A stretch of 64,000 bases of DNA from Corynebacterium ulceribovis DSM 45146 (GCF_000372445.1 NZ_AQUY01000001.1:435449-499448); one strand, 5' to 3'. Numbered from the stretch's first letter, positions 1 through 9,465 are shown. Numbers and translations are program-made. The notes: generated by a model not told the origin, from the sequence alone.

Positions 1-229
1 ACAGCTGCGAATTCATGGGAAGACCAACCGCAAAATAGACGATCTCACTGCCTTCAATAGCGCGGTCGGCTTGCTCGGGAATGAGCAGATCTGCGGAGAC
101 GAGTTCGTCGGTGTCATTGACTTGTGACGGGGTGCGGCTCACCATGCGAATGTCGGTCGTGAAATGTTTATGCAGTTCTTTGGCGATTTCTTGCGCAATC
201 TGACCGTTTGCGCCTAAAACTGTGTGCAT
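1..229 (-). CDS. NAD(P)-binding Rossmann-fold reductase/epimerase, N-terminal part
   Basis: The window opens inside this minus-strand gene, so only the first 76 residues are visible. It starts MHTVLGANGQIAQEIAKEL; the GANGQIA segment is the glycine-rich dinucleotide loop of NmrA-like or epimerase-type Rossmann proteins, and a second strand ending in RMVSR fits the NADP-selecting region. The ATG at 229 lies 11 bases after the ku stop codon, so it is probably transcribed with ku. Substrate cannot be inferred. The downstream part, including any catalytic Tyr-Lys pair, is outside the window. Confidence 0.7.
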   Translation of the reverse strand, partial: MHTVLGANGQIAQEIAKELHKHFTTDIRMVSRTPSQVNDTDELVSADLLIPEQADRAIEGSEIVYFAVGLPMNSQL

Positions 230-240
230 CGCTTCGTCGC

Positions 241-1038
241 CTATGCTTTCTTCTTTCGGTCCAATGATGCTTTCAGTGCCGACATCAAATCGACAACGTT
301 GTCATCATCAGCGGCTTCCTCTTCGGACTCCTTGCCAAACGTGGCGTCCGTATCTACTGATTCACCAGCCTCCAGCTTGGCGTCAATAAGTTTGCGGAGT
401 TCAACTTGATAGTCATCGGTGAAATCTTCTGGGGTGAAGTCGGATTCAAACTGCTTCACCAAAGCAGCTGCCAATTCCAGTTCTTTATCGCCAATTTTCG
501 CCCGCGATTTGGTGCCTTTAAAATCCACCGTGCGCAGTTCATCTGCCCACAATAGTCCCTGCAGCACGAGGACTTTGCCGTGTACCCGCAGCGCGCCGAG
601 CCGAGTTTTGTGGCGCATTGAAAAAGTGACAATCGCCATGCGGTCAGAATCTTCCAATGTTTGCCGCAGCAGCAGATAAGATTTCGGCGACTTACCTTCC
701 GGCTCGAGGTAATAGCTGCGCTCAAACATCATCGGGTCTACCTGGTCGGCGGGCACAAACTGCACCACTTCAATTTCGCTGTCCTCAGAAGCCGGGAAGG
801 AATCCAACTCCTCATTGCTGAGGACTACCGTCTTTTCGCCAGCCTCATACGCCTTGTCAATGTGCTTGTAGTCGACTTTTTCGCCGCACACCTCGCAATG
901 GCGTTCATACCGAATTCGGCCGCCGTCTTTGTCGTGGACTTGATGCAGCGACACATCGTGGTCGGTGGTTGCGCTATACGCCTTCACCGGCACATTGACT
1001 AGACCAAAAGTGATAGCACCGCTCCAAACAGCTCGCAT
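241..1038 (-). CDS. ku: Ku protein, non-homologous end joining
   Basis: Bacterial Ku forms a homodimeric ring that binds DNA double-strand ends and recruits LigD. The 265-residue product has the normal family size and the typical opening MRAVWSGAITFGLVNVPVK, followed by the conserved HQVHDKDGGRIRYERHCEVCG segment and KPYYLEP-type motif (here RSYYLEPEGK). The C-terminus is acidic then basic (DRKKKA), as in other actinobacterial Ku tails. The start at 1038 is chosen because it gives the conserved N-terminus and lies 7 bases after a TACAGT -10 element; an upstream in-frame ATG at 1107 would run into ligD. It is divergent from ligD, the usual NHEJ pairing, and looks intact although ligD does not. 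Confidence 0.95.
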   Translation of the reverse strand: MRAVWSGAITFGLVNVPVKAYSATTDHDVSLHQVHDKDGGRIRYERHCEVCGEKVDYKHIDKAYEAGEKTVVLSNEELDSFPASEDSEIEVVQFVPADQVDPMMFERSYYLEPEGKSPKSYLLLRQTLEDSDRMAIVTFSMRHKTRLGALRVHGKVLVLQGLLWADELRTVDFKGTKSRAKIGDKELELAAALVKQFESDFTPEDFTDDYQVELRKLIDAKLEAGESVDTDATFGKESEEEAADDDNVVDLMSALKASLDRKKKA

Positions 1039-1045
1039 ACTATCG

Positions 1046-1051
1046 ACTGTA
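1046..1051 (-). promoter_or_regulatory. -10 element of ku, leaderless
   Basis: TACAGT on the minus strand, 7 bases before the ku ATG. This spacing puts the transcription start at or next to the start codon. It lies inside the 30-base gap shared with the divergent ligD start. Confidence 0.5.
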
Positions 1052-1068
1052 TAGAGGAAGGACATGTC

Positions 1069-1929
1069 ATGCCGCGGAGTCGGAAAGAATTCCAAGTCGA
1101 CGGACATAAGCTTTCAATCAGCAATCTAGACAAGGTGTTTTACCCGGAAACCGGCACAACGAAAGCCGACGTCATTGACTACTACCTGCGCGTCGCGGAT
1201 GTCCTCATTCCGCAGGTTTCCAGACGGCCAGTCACCAGAAAACGCTGGGTCAACGGGGTCGGAACAGTAGCGGAGCCTGGGCAGGTGTTCTTCACCAAAA
1301 ATTTGGAAGACGGCGCGCCAGAATGGATCCCGACCGAGCAGATTAACCACTAATCTGGCACTAATACCTACCCGCTAATCGACGGACCTGGAGTACTGGC
1401 TTGGTTTGGTCAAATGGCAGCCTTGGAGCTGCATACACCGCAATGGCGCTTTGATTCTGCAGGGCATATCGGAAACCCCGACCGTTTAGTACTGGACCTC
1501 GACCCGGGCGAAGGTGTCGGACTGATCGAATGTGCGGAAGTAGCTAGCTGGTGCCGCGAGATTCTCAGTGGCATGGGGATGCCAACCATTCCGGTGACGT
1601 CTGGCTCTAAAGGCATCCATCTCTATGCCGCTCTCGACGGCACCCATAGCTCCGATGACGTCACCAAGGTTGCACATGAACTAGCCAAAGCCCTAGAACA
1701 GGAACACCCAAAACAAGTGGTGTCCGTCATGAAGAAGTCAGAACGACAGGGCAAAGTCTTTATTGACTGGAGCCAGAACAATGGCGCCAAAACCACCGTC
1801 GCACCGTATTCTTTGCGCGGGCGAACCCACCCGACCGTGGCAGCTCCACGCAGCTGGGATGAACTCTCCGACAAGTCCGTACACCAGTTGGATTACCGCG
1901 AAGTTCTCGAACGGCTAGCAGACGGGTGA
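1069..1929 (+). pseudogene. ligD: LigD primase-polymerase domain, interrupted by an in-frame TAA
   Basis: This segment encodes the N-terminal PrimPol domain of the NHEJ ligase LigD. The first part (1069–1353) carries LSNLDKVFYP-type and RPVTRKRW motifs and stops at TAA 1351–1353. The same frame continues without a gap as SGTNTYPLIDGPGVLAWFGQ, exactly as in intact LigD proteins. The second part holds every catalytic motif: LDLDPG, SGSKGIHLY and FIDWSQN. It ends at TGA 1927–1929, just where intact LigD would run on into the phosphoesterase domain. A GGAAGG ribosome site precedes ATG 1069. One nonsense change plus one frame loss suggest decay; sequencing error or an expressed split enzyme restarting at ATG 1414 are alternatives. 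Confidence 0.8.
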
Positions 1930-3467
1930 ATCCCATCGCACCGCTCGCGGAAGACCGCCTATCCAGATATCGGTCGATGCGGAACCCACAAAAAACTTCC
2001 GAGCCGATTCCGGAAGCAGGGGCAGAATCAACGTCAATAAGCACAAATAATGCCGACGGTGACCACCTGCCCAGCTTTGTGATTCAAGAACACCATGCTC
2101 GCCGCCTGCACTGGGACTTTCGACTAGAGCACAACGGGGTGCTGGTGAGCTGGGCGGTGCCGAAAGGGCCACCGCTGGACCCGTCAGAAAATCGGCTCGC
2201 GGTGCCCACAGAAGACCATCCGCTTGAATACGGCACCTTTGCCGGAACCATCCCGAAAGGGCAATACGGCGCTGGGGACGTCAAGATTTGGGATTCGGGC
2301 ATCTATGAGCTGGAGAAATGGCGCGACGGCAAGGAAATCATTGCCGTACTCCATGGGCAACCCGACGGCGGACTAGGTGGGGTGCCGCGGCGATATGCGC
2401 TCATCCATACGAAAGGAATGGGCGCCGATGACAACTGGCTGCTGAAATATATGAAGGAACAACCGGAGGCTACCCAGCAGACCACGCACCAGCCCGCGCA
2501 GCGGGAAACAAAGCTGCAACTATCCGACCTACCTGCACCAATGCTGGCAACCATCGGCACAACAGCGGAAATCCGTCGCAGCGAGCACAGCGGTGAAAAG
2601 TGGGCGTTTGAAATGAAATGGGATGGCTACCGGCTGCTCGCAGGCGTAACGCCGACCGACGTTGTGCTGGCGAGTCGAAATGGGCTGGACTACACCGGTA
2701 AATTCCCGCAACTAGCGAGCCTGCCGGAACTGGTGGACACCACTGTGATTGTCGACGGTGAAATCGTTGCACTTGATGACGGCGGCCGACCAGACTTTAG
2801 CCTGCTGCAAGCGGTGCTGAAAGGTAGGGCAGAAGCGCCGCTGAAGTATCTAGTGTTCGACATTCTTCGGGTCGGTGACCGCGGGCTGCAGAACACCGCC
2901 TACCAGCAACGACGGGAAATACTTGCGGAGACCATGCGTGAAAACGACGCCGTAGCTATTCCACCGGCGCACACTGGGGCGCTGGCCGACGCTATTGAAA
3001 CGAGTAAGCAGCTGGGGCTGGAAGGCGTAGTAGCTAAGCGCATCGACGCGAAGTATCTGTCCGGCGAACGCGGCAATGCTTGGCGGAAACTGAAAACGCA
3101 GCGCCACCAAGAAGTTGTTGTTATTGGGGCGCATTGTGGGCAAGGTAGCCGAGCAGGGGGCATCGGTTCGTTGGTGTTGGCTGTGCCGGACCAGGATGGT
3201 GCTTTGCAGTACGCGGGGCGGGTTGGTACCGGGTTTAGCGCGCAGCAGCTGGAGGATATTGAAGCCACGTTGCGTCCGTTGCGTCGAAAAACACCGCCGG
3301 TGCCAGATATTCCAGCGGCGGAGCAGCGCGATGTGTGGTGGGTGACTCCGAAGTTGGTGGCGGAAGTCGCTCTGGCTAGCCGCACCCGTGACAATCGAGT
3401 TCGTCAGGCGGTGTGGCGTGGTTGGCGCGACGACAAGACCCCCGATGACGTGCGATGGGAGCTATAA
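1926..3467 (+). CDS. ligD: LigD phosphoesterase and ATP-dependent ligase domains
   Basis: This 513-residue product is the rest of LigD. A 3'-phosphoesterase domain (about residues 45–180) contains EHHARRLHWDFRLE and HPLEYGTFAG, supplying the metal-binding histidines. The ligase domain follows with the adenylated lysine in EMKWDGYR (K231), motif IV GLEGVVAKR (364–372), motif V WRKLK (386–390) and an OB-fold to the end. It starts at GTG 1926, which overlaps the TGA of the polymerase part by three bases (GTGA), so translational coupling is possible. In M. tuberculosis LigD these domains are one polypeptide; here the reading frame slips by one base at the junction. The ligase itself looks intact. 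Confidence 0.85.
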   Translation: MNPIAPLAEDRLSRYRSMRNPQKTSEPIPEAGAESTSISTNNADGDHLPSFVIQEHHARRLHWDFRLEHNGVLVSWAVPKGPPLDPSENRLAVPTEDHPLEYGTFAGTIPKGQYGAGDVKIWDSGIYELEKWRDGKEIIAVLHGQPDGGLGGVPRRYALIHTKGMGADDNWLLKYMKEQPEATQQTTHQPAQRETKLQLSDLPAPMLATIGTTAEIRRSEHSGEKWAFEMKWDGYRLLAGVTPTDVVLASRNGLDYTGKFPQLASLPELVDTTVIVDGEIVALDDGGRPDFSLLQAVLKGRAEAPLKYLVFDILRVGDRGLQNTAYQQRREILAETMRENDAVAIPPAHTGALADAIETSKQLGLEGVVAKRIDAKYLSGERGNAWRKLKTQRHQEVVVIGAHCGQGSRAGGIGSLVLAVPDQDGALQYAGRVGTGFSAQQLEDIEATLRPLRRKTPPVPDIPAAEQRDVWWVTPKLVAEVALASRTRDNRVRQAVWRGWRDDKTPDDVRWEL

Positions 3468-3591
3468 CGTGCGATCAATTCGCAAACCGGGGTTATCCAG
3501 GTAGTTTGATATGTTCAGCGAAGGTGGCGACGCCTAGTGGTGCGGTACCGAGCAGTAGTGATGCCGAGCGGCAAAAGGAAGAGAGCTGGGG

Positions 3592-4959
3592 ATGGAAACG
3601 GATGTGCAGCAGTCAGTGCGTGAGCTCGAGCGATTGCTCCGCAAAGGGAAAGTGCCAGGCAGTGATTCCGCAGAGGAATTAGCCAAGCTGGTGCAGGAAG
3701 CCTCCATCCCGGACATCATTTCTGTTGTCGAACGCAACACTCCGGTGCGTGCGGCGGTGGTGTTCCGGCTGTTGGACCGGGCCCGCGCCGTGGAAGTGTT
3801 CACGGCACTCGACGCCCGCCACCAGGCCGACTTGATTGGCGCGCTCCACAGTAAAAAGACACTCGACTTTTTCGACAGCTTGGACCCTGACGATCGAGTC
3901 GCTCTGCTCGATGAGCTGCCGGCGGAAGTGGCGCGTCACCTGATGCAGCACCTGTCGGATACTGAGCGTGATGTCACCGGCATTGTGCTCGGCTACCCGA
4001 AGGGCAGTGTCGGCCGCACAATGTCCCCGGAGGTGCGGCCGCTACAGCAGGATCTGACGATTGGAGAGGCGCTGAGCGAAATTCGGCAGCATGAAGCCGA
4101 AATGGAAACGGTTTATGCGCTTCCGGTGGTCGACGAAACGGAGAAGCTGGTCGGGATTACCTCGCTGCGGCGGCTCATTGGTGCGCAGGATTCTGAATTG
4201 CTGCGCGGCATCATGGATGACGAGCCGATTTCCGCGCAGGTTGTTGCCGATGCGGAAGACACCGCTCGTCGGTTCATCGCGTTGGGTTATATTGCGCTGC
4301 CCGTGGTCGATGACACGAACCGTGTGGTGGGCATCCTCACCTTCGATGATGCGCAGGAGCTGCTGGAGTCGGCGGATTCGGAAGACCAGGCCCGTCATGG
4401 TGGCCACGAGCCGCTGCAGCAGCCGTACCTGTCGACTCCACTGCTGAAGGTGGTCCGCTCTCGTATCGTGTGGCTGTTGGTGCTGGCGGTTTCGGCCATT
4501 TTGACGGTTCAGGTGCTGGACGCGTTCGAGGATAAGCTCGAGGCCGCTGTGGTGCTCAGCTTGTTCATCCCGCTGCTGACCGGCACTGGCGGTAATACCG
4601 GTAACCAGGCCGCCACCACGATTACCCGAGCGTTAGCGTTGGGCGATGTGCACCGCCGCGATATTTTGCAGGTGATGTGGCGGGAGCTGCGGGTGGGTTT
4701 GACCCTCGGCGCTGTCCTTGGGTCCCTCGGTTTTGGCTTAGCGACGTTTGTCTACGGTCTTGGCGTGGGCACAGTGATCGGAACAACGCTGCTGGCCATC
4801 TGTGCCATGTCGGCAACTGTGGGTGCCGTGATGCCAATTGTGGCGAAAACCATTGGTGCGGACCCTGCAGTGTTCTCTAACCCGTTCATCTCGACATTCT
4901 GTGATGCTACTGGCCTCATCATTTACTTCATTATCGCTACACAAGTTCTAGGACTGTAA
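3592..4959 (+). CDS. mgtE: MgtE-type magnesium channel
   Basis: MgtE is a homodimeric Mg2+ channel in the cytoplasmic membrane, gated by its cytosolic domains. The 455-residue protein has the full architecture: a helical N domain (about 1–130, with repeats such as LDPDDRVALLDELP), two CBS modules (about 135–260, with MSPEV and ALPVVDD motifs), a connecting helix, and five membrane segments from about residue 285. The diagnostic pore sequence LLTGTGGNTGNQAATT is present. The ATG at 3592 follows a GGAAGAGAG purine stretch. It stands alone between ligD and the DUF4282 gene with no visible terminator after it. Confidence 0.93.
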   Translation: METDVQQSVRELERLLRKGKVPGSDSAEELAKLVQEASIPDIISVVERNTPVRAAVVFRLLDRARAVEVFTALDARHQADLIGALHSKKTLDFFDSLDPDDRVALLDELPAEVARHLMQHLSDTERDVTGIVLGYPKGSVGRTMSPEVRPLQQDLTIGEALSEIRQHEAEMETVYALPVVDETEKLVGITSLRRLIGAQDSELLRGIMDDEPISAQVVADAEDTARRFIALGYIALPVVDDTNRVVGILTFDDAQELLESADSEDQARHGGHEPLQQPYLSTPLLKVVRSRIVWLLVLAVSAILTVQVLDAFEDKLEAAVVLSLFIPLLTGTGGNTGNQAATTITRALALGDVHRRDILQVMWRELRVGLTLGAVLGSLGFGLATFVYGLGVGTVIGTTLLAICAMSATVGAVMPIVAKTIGADPAVFSNPFISTFCDATGLIIYFIIATQVLGL

Positions 4960-5030
4960 AGGTTCGCTGTCGGTGTTAGTCTCTGTGGGAATCTGCACGA
5001 ATTCAGCTGCAACGACAGGAGCTACTTCCC

Positions 5031-5507
5031 ATGACGACCCCTAATAACCCAGGTGGCGACGGATACAACAACTACGGCCAGTGGGGCGATCCGCCGCAGC
5101 AGCCATGGCAGGACCAGAACCAGCAGTATGGTCAGCCAGGCAACTACCCGGCACATTCCAACAGCTCGTCGGACACCAGCTTTTTCAAAGCCTTGTTCGA
5201 CCTGGAATTCAACCACTTCGTCACCATCAAGTTCGCGAAGGTCATCTACCTCATCATCCTGATCATCATCGGCCTTGGTTTCGTCGGTGGCGTCATCGCA
5301 TCGATTGCGATGGCCGCGTCCGCTGCTTCCGAATCCAACGCTGCGATGGGATTCTTGGTCTTCATCATGGTGTTTGCCGGAGCAATCGTGATTTCCTTGC
5401 TGTACTTGGTCATGGCTCGCGTCAGCCTGGAGTTCTACGTTGCTGGTATCCGTACCGCCCAGAACACCGGCGAGATCCGCGACAACATGAGCCAGCGGAA
5501 CTTCTAA
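5031..5507 (+). CDS. DUF4282 membrane protein with Gln/Gly/Tyr-rich N-terminus
   Basis: A 158-residue membrane protein. The first 45 residues are low-complexity and rich in Asn, Gln, Gly, Pro and Tyr. They are followed by FFKALFDLEFNHFVT, the start of the DUF4282 domain, and two hydrophobic segments at about 65–90 and 103–128. The C-terminus is RTAQNTGEIRDNM. The family is common in Actinobacteria; no activity is known to me. A CAGGAG ribosome site stands before ATG 5031, and a strong terminator follows at 5523, so it is probably monocistronic. The tail resembles those of the unrelated Bax-inhibitor-like protein (47369) and the array proteins (55623–60116). Confidence 0.8.
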   Translation: MTTPNNPGGDGYNNYGQWGDPPQQPWQDQNQQYGQPGNYPAHSNSSSDTSFFKALFDLEFNHFVTIKFAKVIYLIILIIIGLGFVGGVIASIAMAASAASESNAAMGFLVFIMVFAGAIVISLLYLVMARVSLEFYVAGIRTAQNTGEIRDNMSQRNF

Positions 5508-5522
5508 CTTGATACATTTTTC

Positions 5523-5572
5523 GGGCCTCCCCTCACTTCCGAACGGAAAGGGGGAGGCCCTGAAGTTTTTTC
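5523..5572 (+). terminator. Rho-independent terminator after the DUF4282 gene
   Basis: A perfect 10-bp stem, GGGCCTCCCC (5523–5532) pairing with GGGGAGGCCC (5551–5560), followed by TGAAGTTTTTT. Confidence 0.85.
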
Positions 5573-5663
5573 AGCCCCGTTCAAAAATTAGTATCGGCTT
5601 AATCGTTGAATGCCGTTAAAGTGGGGGCCAGTTTGACCGTTCAACTTGCCGGAGTTTGCCCTG

Positions 5664-6527
5664 ATGTTTTCACTGCGTACCGCAGCTTTTCGTCCCCAGT
5701 CCTCGGTTTTCCGCGTTGTCGCCGCTGCTGTAGCCGCCGCCGGAATTATGGTGGGCACCATGCTCACACCTGCTGAGGCCGATGCAGCGATGCAGCCGCA
5801 CCCAGTGAAGAATGACCCATTCTCGCAGCTGTCAGCAGGCAAGGGCGGCACCATCCACAACCGTGTTCCGGGCAACATGCACTCCTCGCCAGTGGCACCT
5901 GCTGCAGCGAATGCTGCTGCCGCCCGCGGCAAAGTTCTGGTCGGCCCAGGCACCCCCGTAACCTACGACAACGCATTGATCTGCACCATCACCGCAGCCG
6001 GTGTGGACAACCAGGGTAATAAAGTGGCTGTTTCTGCAGGTCACTGCGGCAACGTTGGTTCTTTGGTCCGCTCCATGGATGCCCATGGGGTCGGGGTGTT
6101 CGGCAAGGTTGCTCAGGTGAACCGTTCGTTGGACTACTCAGTGATCCTGCTGAACGACAAGGCCGAAATTAGCAGCTCTTACGGCCCAGCCCGCGCAACT
6201 TCGCAGGGCGGTCGGATGCCGAAGGCCGGCGAGCAGGTGTGTAAGTACGGTATTGCAACCGGCTGGTCCTGCGGCCAAACGTGGTCGACCGCCGCTAACC
6301 AAGCCACCTCGAATAACCAGATGTGCGCAGCTCAGGGTGACTCCGGCGCCCCAGTATTCATGGGCGGTCGCCTCATGGGCGCGGTACGCGGAGCGAACTT
6401 CCCACCGGCCTGCTTGACCCCGCTGCAGGGCCCACTGTTTGCCCCAACCATCATCGGTTCGTGGCAGAAGACCCTCGACGCAATGAATGCCGCCGGTGGC
6501 GTTGGCGCCGGATTCCGCCTGCCATAA
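5664..6527 (+). CDS. Secreted trypsin-like (S1 family) serine protease
   Basis: A predicted exported serine endopeptidase of 287 residues. The N-terminus is a signal peptide: basic residues, a hydrophobic core VVAAAVAAAGIMVGTML, and a probable cleavage after AEA/ADA near residue 40. The catalytic triad is readable: H127 in SAGHCG, D157 in LDYSVI and S227 in GDSGAPV. Six cysteines fall in three likely disulfides (C107–C128, C193–C203, C221–C250). About 50 residues between the signal and the protease fold may be a propeptide. ATG 5664 is preferred over the in-frame TTG at 5646 because CCGGAG lies at good spacing. Substrate is unknown. Confidence 0.88.
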   Translation: MFSLRTAAFRPQSSVFRVVAAAVAAAGIMVGTMLTPAEADAAMQPHPVKNDPFSQLSAGKGGTIHNRVPGNMHSSPVAPAAANAAAARGKVLVGPGTPVTYDNALICTITAAGVDNQGNKVAVSAGHCGNVGSLVRSMDAHGVGVFGKVAQVNRSLDYSVILLNDKAEISSSYGPARATSQGGRMPKAGEQVCKYGIATGWSCGQTWSTAANQATSNNQMCAAQGDSGAPVFMGGRLMGAVRGANFPPACLTPLQGPLFAPTIIGSWQKTLDAMNAAGGVGAGFRLP

Positions 6528-6545
6528 CCGGCACCAATCCTGACC

Positions 6546-6579
6546 GTAAGCGGTGGCCACAGATGGCCGCCTGACTTAC
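6546..6579. terminator. Possible stem-loop between converging genes
   Basis: GTAAG/CTTAC and GGTGGCC/GGCCGCC arms form a nested stem between the protease stop and the hisN stop. There is no clear T-run, so a termination role is only suggested by its place. Confidence 0.35.
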
Positions 6580-6606
6580 CGCCCGCACTTACTGCAGCGT
6601 TTCGGC

Positions 6607-7395
6607 TTAGTTCACGCCGATGCGCTGCAGTACTTCTTTATGCAGCAAACCGTTCGATGCCACAGCGTCGCCGCCATGCGGACCGGCCTCACCGGCTAGG
6701 GAAGTGAAAGTGCCGCCGGCCTCTTCCACGAGCACGGCCAGTGGTGCCAAGTCCCATACGGACACTTCCGGTTCCGCAGCAATATCCACGGCACCTTCTG
6801 CCACCAGGCAGTAGGAGAAGAAGTCACCGTAGCCACGTAGCCGCCACGCATCGTCGGTCAATGCGATGATGTTGTCCCGCAGACCGCGGTCACGCCACCC
6901 AGTCAAAGAGGACAATGCGATGGAGCTGTCGCCGAGCTTATTGACGGCGGAAACTTCGAGACGTCGTGGCGACTGATTCTGGAATGCCCGCCACGCACCG
7001 GAACCTTCGGCTGCCCACCAGCGGCGCGACAGCGCGGGAGCGGAGACCACACCGACGACAGGTTTTCCGTCTTCCAGCAGGGCGATCAGCGTGGCCCACA
7101 CTGGTACATTGCGGACAAAGTTCTTCGTACCGTCAATCGGATCGATGACCCATTGGCGGCCAGCGAACTCAGTTTCACCACCGAACTCTTCACCGATAAT
7201 GGCGTCGGCTGGGCGCGCCGTCGACAGTTTCTCCCGCAACGCTTCTTCAACAGCTAGGTCTGCGTCAGACACTGGGGTCATGTCTGGTTTTGCGTCGACT
7301 TTCAGGTCTGCAGACTCAAAGCGCTGCATAGTAATTGCGTCAGCAGTTTCAGCTAGTTCCAACGCAAGGGCTAAATCATCTGCAAAGTTGCTCAT
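6607..7395 (-). CDS. hisN: Histidinol-phosphatase, inositol-monophosphatase type
   Basis: HisN dephosphorylates L-histidinol phosphate, the penultimate reactions of histidine synthesis in actinobacteria. The 262-residue product has the IMPase metal-binding motifs GEEFGG (about 68–73), [12 protein letters not shown] (about 82–93) and VWDLAPL near the C-terminus. The call as HisN rather than a general IMPase rests on the shared order hisN–IMPase–prfB–ftsE–ftsX known from C. glutamicum and on its close resemblance to that enzyme's opening region. ATG 7395 lies six bases after a TAAGAT -10 box, so the transcript is probably leaderless. The second IMPase gene lies 52 bases upstream in the same direction. 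Confidence 0.85.
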   Translation of the reverse strand: MSNFADDLALALELAETADAITMQRFESADLKVDAKPDMTPVSDADLAVEEALREKLSTARPADAIIGEEFGGETEFAGRQWVIDPIDGTKNFVRNVPVWATLIALLEDGKPVVGVVSAPALSRRWWAAEGSGAWRAFQNQSPRRLEVSAVNKLGDSSIALSSLTGWRDRGLRDNIIALTDDAWRLRGYGDFFSYCLVAEGAVDIAAEPEVSVWDLAPLAVLVEEAGGTFTSLAGEAGPHGGDAVASNGLLHKEVLQRIGVN

Positions 7396-7401
7396 GGGTG
7401 A

Positions 7402-7407
7402 ATCTTA
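7402..7407 (-). promoter_or_regulatory. -10 element of hisN, leaderless
   Basis: TAAGAT on the minus strand, six bases before the hisN ATG. Confidence 0.5.
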
Positions 7408-7447
7408 ACTGCTCATCACCACAAAACTCCGGAACCCAACGGGACAG

Positions 7448-8284
7448 CTACGCAGTCAGCCCGTCTACCGCGGCTGCCACAGCCTGTGGGCCACCAGCAA
7501 TAGACCACGTCACGCCACCCGCATCGACCTGCGCGCAGCTGCCACCGGCACCTTCGACTAGGGCACGGCCAGGCAGCCAATCCCAGCTGGCCACCGAATG
7601 CTGGAACCAGCAGTTAATCCGGCCGTCGGCCACGCCAGCCAAATCCACCGAGGCAGAACCCAGCATCCGCACGGTTGCGAACTGGGAAATCGCTGAAAAC
7701 CATGGTGTTGCAATCTCGGCATCGTGAAAACGGTTCGGGTTCAAATACGTTGCACAGTTCGCCTTGTCGGCCGCAACGTCAATAAGCTCAGGCACTGGAA
7801 CCTCATTGCGGACGGTGCGGAAATCGGCCCCGCCCAACCACAAAGTCTCGGTCACTGGGCGGTAGACCGCGCCGAGGTGGACGGCGGTGGGGGCCTCGAG
7901 TGGGCCGGAAGCTAGCGCGAGGGCGCTGCACCAATAGTCGGAGCCGGTGGTGAAATTGTATGTGCCATCGACGGGATCGATGACCCAGGTGCGGCCGGTG
8001 GTGGAGTCAGCGGTGGCGCCTTCTTCACCGAGCAGACCGTCATCAGGTCGTAGCTCTTGGAGGGCAGTGCTGATGAACTGCTCGGCGGCGCGGTCAGCTT
8101 CGGTCACGACATCCGTAATGGACGTTTTGTAGTCGGTGGTCAGCCCTTCGGCGCGCATCCGGTGAGCCATCTTTCCGGCATGGCGCACCAATCCGGCGGC
8201 GAGAATATGGTCGGGGGCGGAGGCGTACTCTTCTAAGAAGTGCTTCATGGCTGCCATTGTGCCAGCGTGGCTATCGATGTTCAT
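7448..8284 (-). CDS. Inositol monophosphatase family protein
   Basis: A second IMPase-fold phosphatase, about 278 residues from the chosen start. Metal-site motifs are [18 protein letters not shown] and SWDWLPG. DGTYNF replaces the DGTKNF of its neighbour hisN, and the flanking loops differ, so the substrate is probably different; inositol or another sugar phosphate is possible. The start is uncertain: ATG 8284 sits about 12 bases after a TACCCT -10 candidate, while ATG 8257 and ATG 8248 are equally acceptable by domain content. A longer reading from 8314 would overlap the divergent prfB start. It corresponds by position to the IMPase gene next to hisN in C. glutamicum. Confidence 0.82.
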   Translation of the reverse strand: MNIDSHAGTMAAMKHFLEEYASAPDHILAAGLVRHAGKMAHRMRAEGLTTDYKTSITDVVTEADRAAEQFISTALQELRPDDGLLGEEGATADSTTGRTWVIDPVDGTYNFTTGSDYWCSALALASGPLEAPTAVHLGAVYRPVTETLWLGGADFRTVRNEVPVPELIDVAADKANCATYLNPNRFHDAEIATPWFSAISQFATVRMLGSASVDLAGVADGRINCWFQHSVASWDWLPGRALVEGAGGSCAQVDAGGVTWSIAGGPQAVAAAVDGLTA

Positions 8285-8295
8285 TGCGAGCGCGG

Positions 8296-8301
8296 TAGGG
8301 T
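8296..8301 (+). promoter_or_regulatory. -10 element of prfB, leaderless
   Basis: TAGGGT seven bases before the GTG start codon of prfB. Confidence 0.55.
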
Positions 8302-8308
8302 AGTTGAC

Positions 8309-9421
8309 GTGCATCCAGAAATTTCCGCTGACCTCACCGCCCTTGATTCCACACTGACCACCATTGAAAAGGTCATGGACTTGGAAGCGCTGGCGGAAAA
8401 TGTTCGGGAATTAGAGGCCAAAGCTGCCGATCCGACACTGTGGGATGACCCGGACCATGCGCAGCAGGTGACCAGCAAACTGTCCAACACCCAGGCGAAA
8501 CTGCGGAAGGTCACGGCGCTGCGGCAACGACTCGACGACTTGCCAGTGATGTACGAACTGGCCGAAGAAGAAGACGGCGCTGGTGGCGGCGATGCTCACG
8601 ACCTCGCGGACGCGGAGCGCGCTGATGTTCGGTCTGAGGTGGAAAAACTTGAAGTGACCACCATGCTGTCCGGCGAATACGACGAACGCGAAGCCGTCAT
8701 CAATATTCGCTCTGGTGCCGGGGGCATTGACGCAGCGGACTTCGCCGAAATGCTGATGCGGATGTATATCCGTTGGGCAGAAAAGCATGGCCACAAGGTT
8801 GATGTCTACGACACCTCCTACGCCGAAGAAGCTGGCATTAAATCGGCAACGTTCGTGGTGCACGGTGAATACACCTACGGCACATTGTCGGTGGAGCAGG
8901 GCACCCACCGGCTGGTGCGGATCAGCCCCTTCGATAACCAGGGCCGCCGCCAAACCTCTTTCGCCGAGGTAGAGGTGCTGCCGGTGGTGGAATCGACCGA
9001 CCACATTGATATCCCAGACGCGGATGTACGCGTCGATGTGTACCGTTCTTCCGGTCCCGGCGGCCAGTCGGTGAACACTACGGACTCGGCGGTTCGACTC
9101 ACTCACATTCCAACCGGCATTGTGGTGACCTGCCAGAACGAAAAGTCGCAGATTCAGAACAAGGCGTCTGCCATGCGAGTGCTGCAGGCGAAACTGCTTG
9201 AGCGTAAACGCCAAGAGGAGCGGGCGGAACTTGATGCGCTCGGTACCGGCGGCAATGCGTCGTGGGGTAACCAGATGCGTTCCTATGTGCTGCATCCGTA
9301 CCAGATGGTCAAGGACCTGCGGACCAGCCATGAAGTCAACAACCCGCAAGCAGTATTGGACGGCGATTTGGACGGATTCTTGGATGCCGGAATTCGCTGG
9401 CGAATGGAATCGGAAGACTAA
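8309..9421 (+). CDS. prfB: Peptide chain release factor 2
   Basis: RF2 recognises UGA and UAA stop codons in the ribosomal A site and triggers peptide release. The 370-residue protein has the SPF tripeptide ([12 protein letters not shown]) that marks RF2 rather than RF1, and the catalytic GGQ loop in [21 protein letters not shown] 8309 is chosen because it gives the N-terminus VHPEIS, matching the start of corynebacterial RF2, and because TAGGGT lies seven bases upstream. The frame is continuous, so the programmed +1 frameshift that controls RF2 in many bacteria is absent here. ftsE and ftsX follow, as in related genomes. Confidence 0.95.
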   Translation: MHPEISADLTALDSTLTTIEKVMDLEALAENVRELEAKAADPTLWDDPDHAQQVTSKLSNTQAKLRKVTALRQRLDDLPVMYELAEEEDGAGGGDAHDLADAERADVRSEVEKLEVTTMLSGEYDEREAVINIRSGAGGIDAADFAEMLMRMYIRWAEKHGHKVDVYDTSYAEEAGIKSATFVVHGEYTYGTLSVEQGTHRLVRISPFDNQGRRQTSFAEVEVLPVVESTDHIDIPDADVRVDVYRSSGPGGQSVNTTDSAVRLTHIPTGIVVTCQNEKSQIQNKASAMRVLQAKLLERKRQEERAELDALGTGGNASWGNQMRSYVLHPYQMVKDLRTSHEVNNPQAVLDGDLDGFLDAGIRWRMESED

Positions 9422-9453
9422 GTTCCAACGCTAGGTTTCGGCGCGGACTCCGC

Positions 9454-9459
9454 TAGGGT
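9454..9459 (+). promoter_or_regulatory. -10 element of ftsE, leaderless
   Basis: TAGGGT six bases before the GTG start of ftsE; the same hexamer and almost the same spacing as at prfB. Confidence 0.55.
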
Positions 9460-9465
9460 GGAGCC

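Noticed and set aside
8309..8420. Programmed frameshift site in prfB
   Set aside because: The frame is continuous from the GTG start; no CTTTGA-type slip site and no in-frame stop was found.
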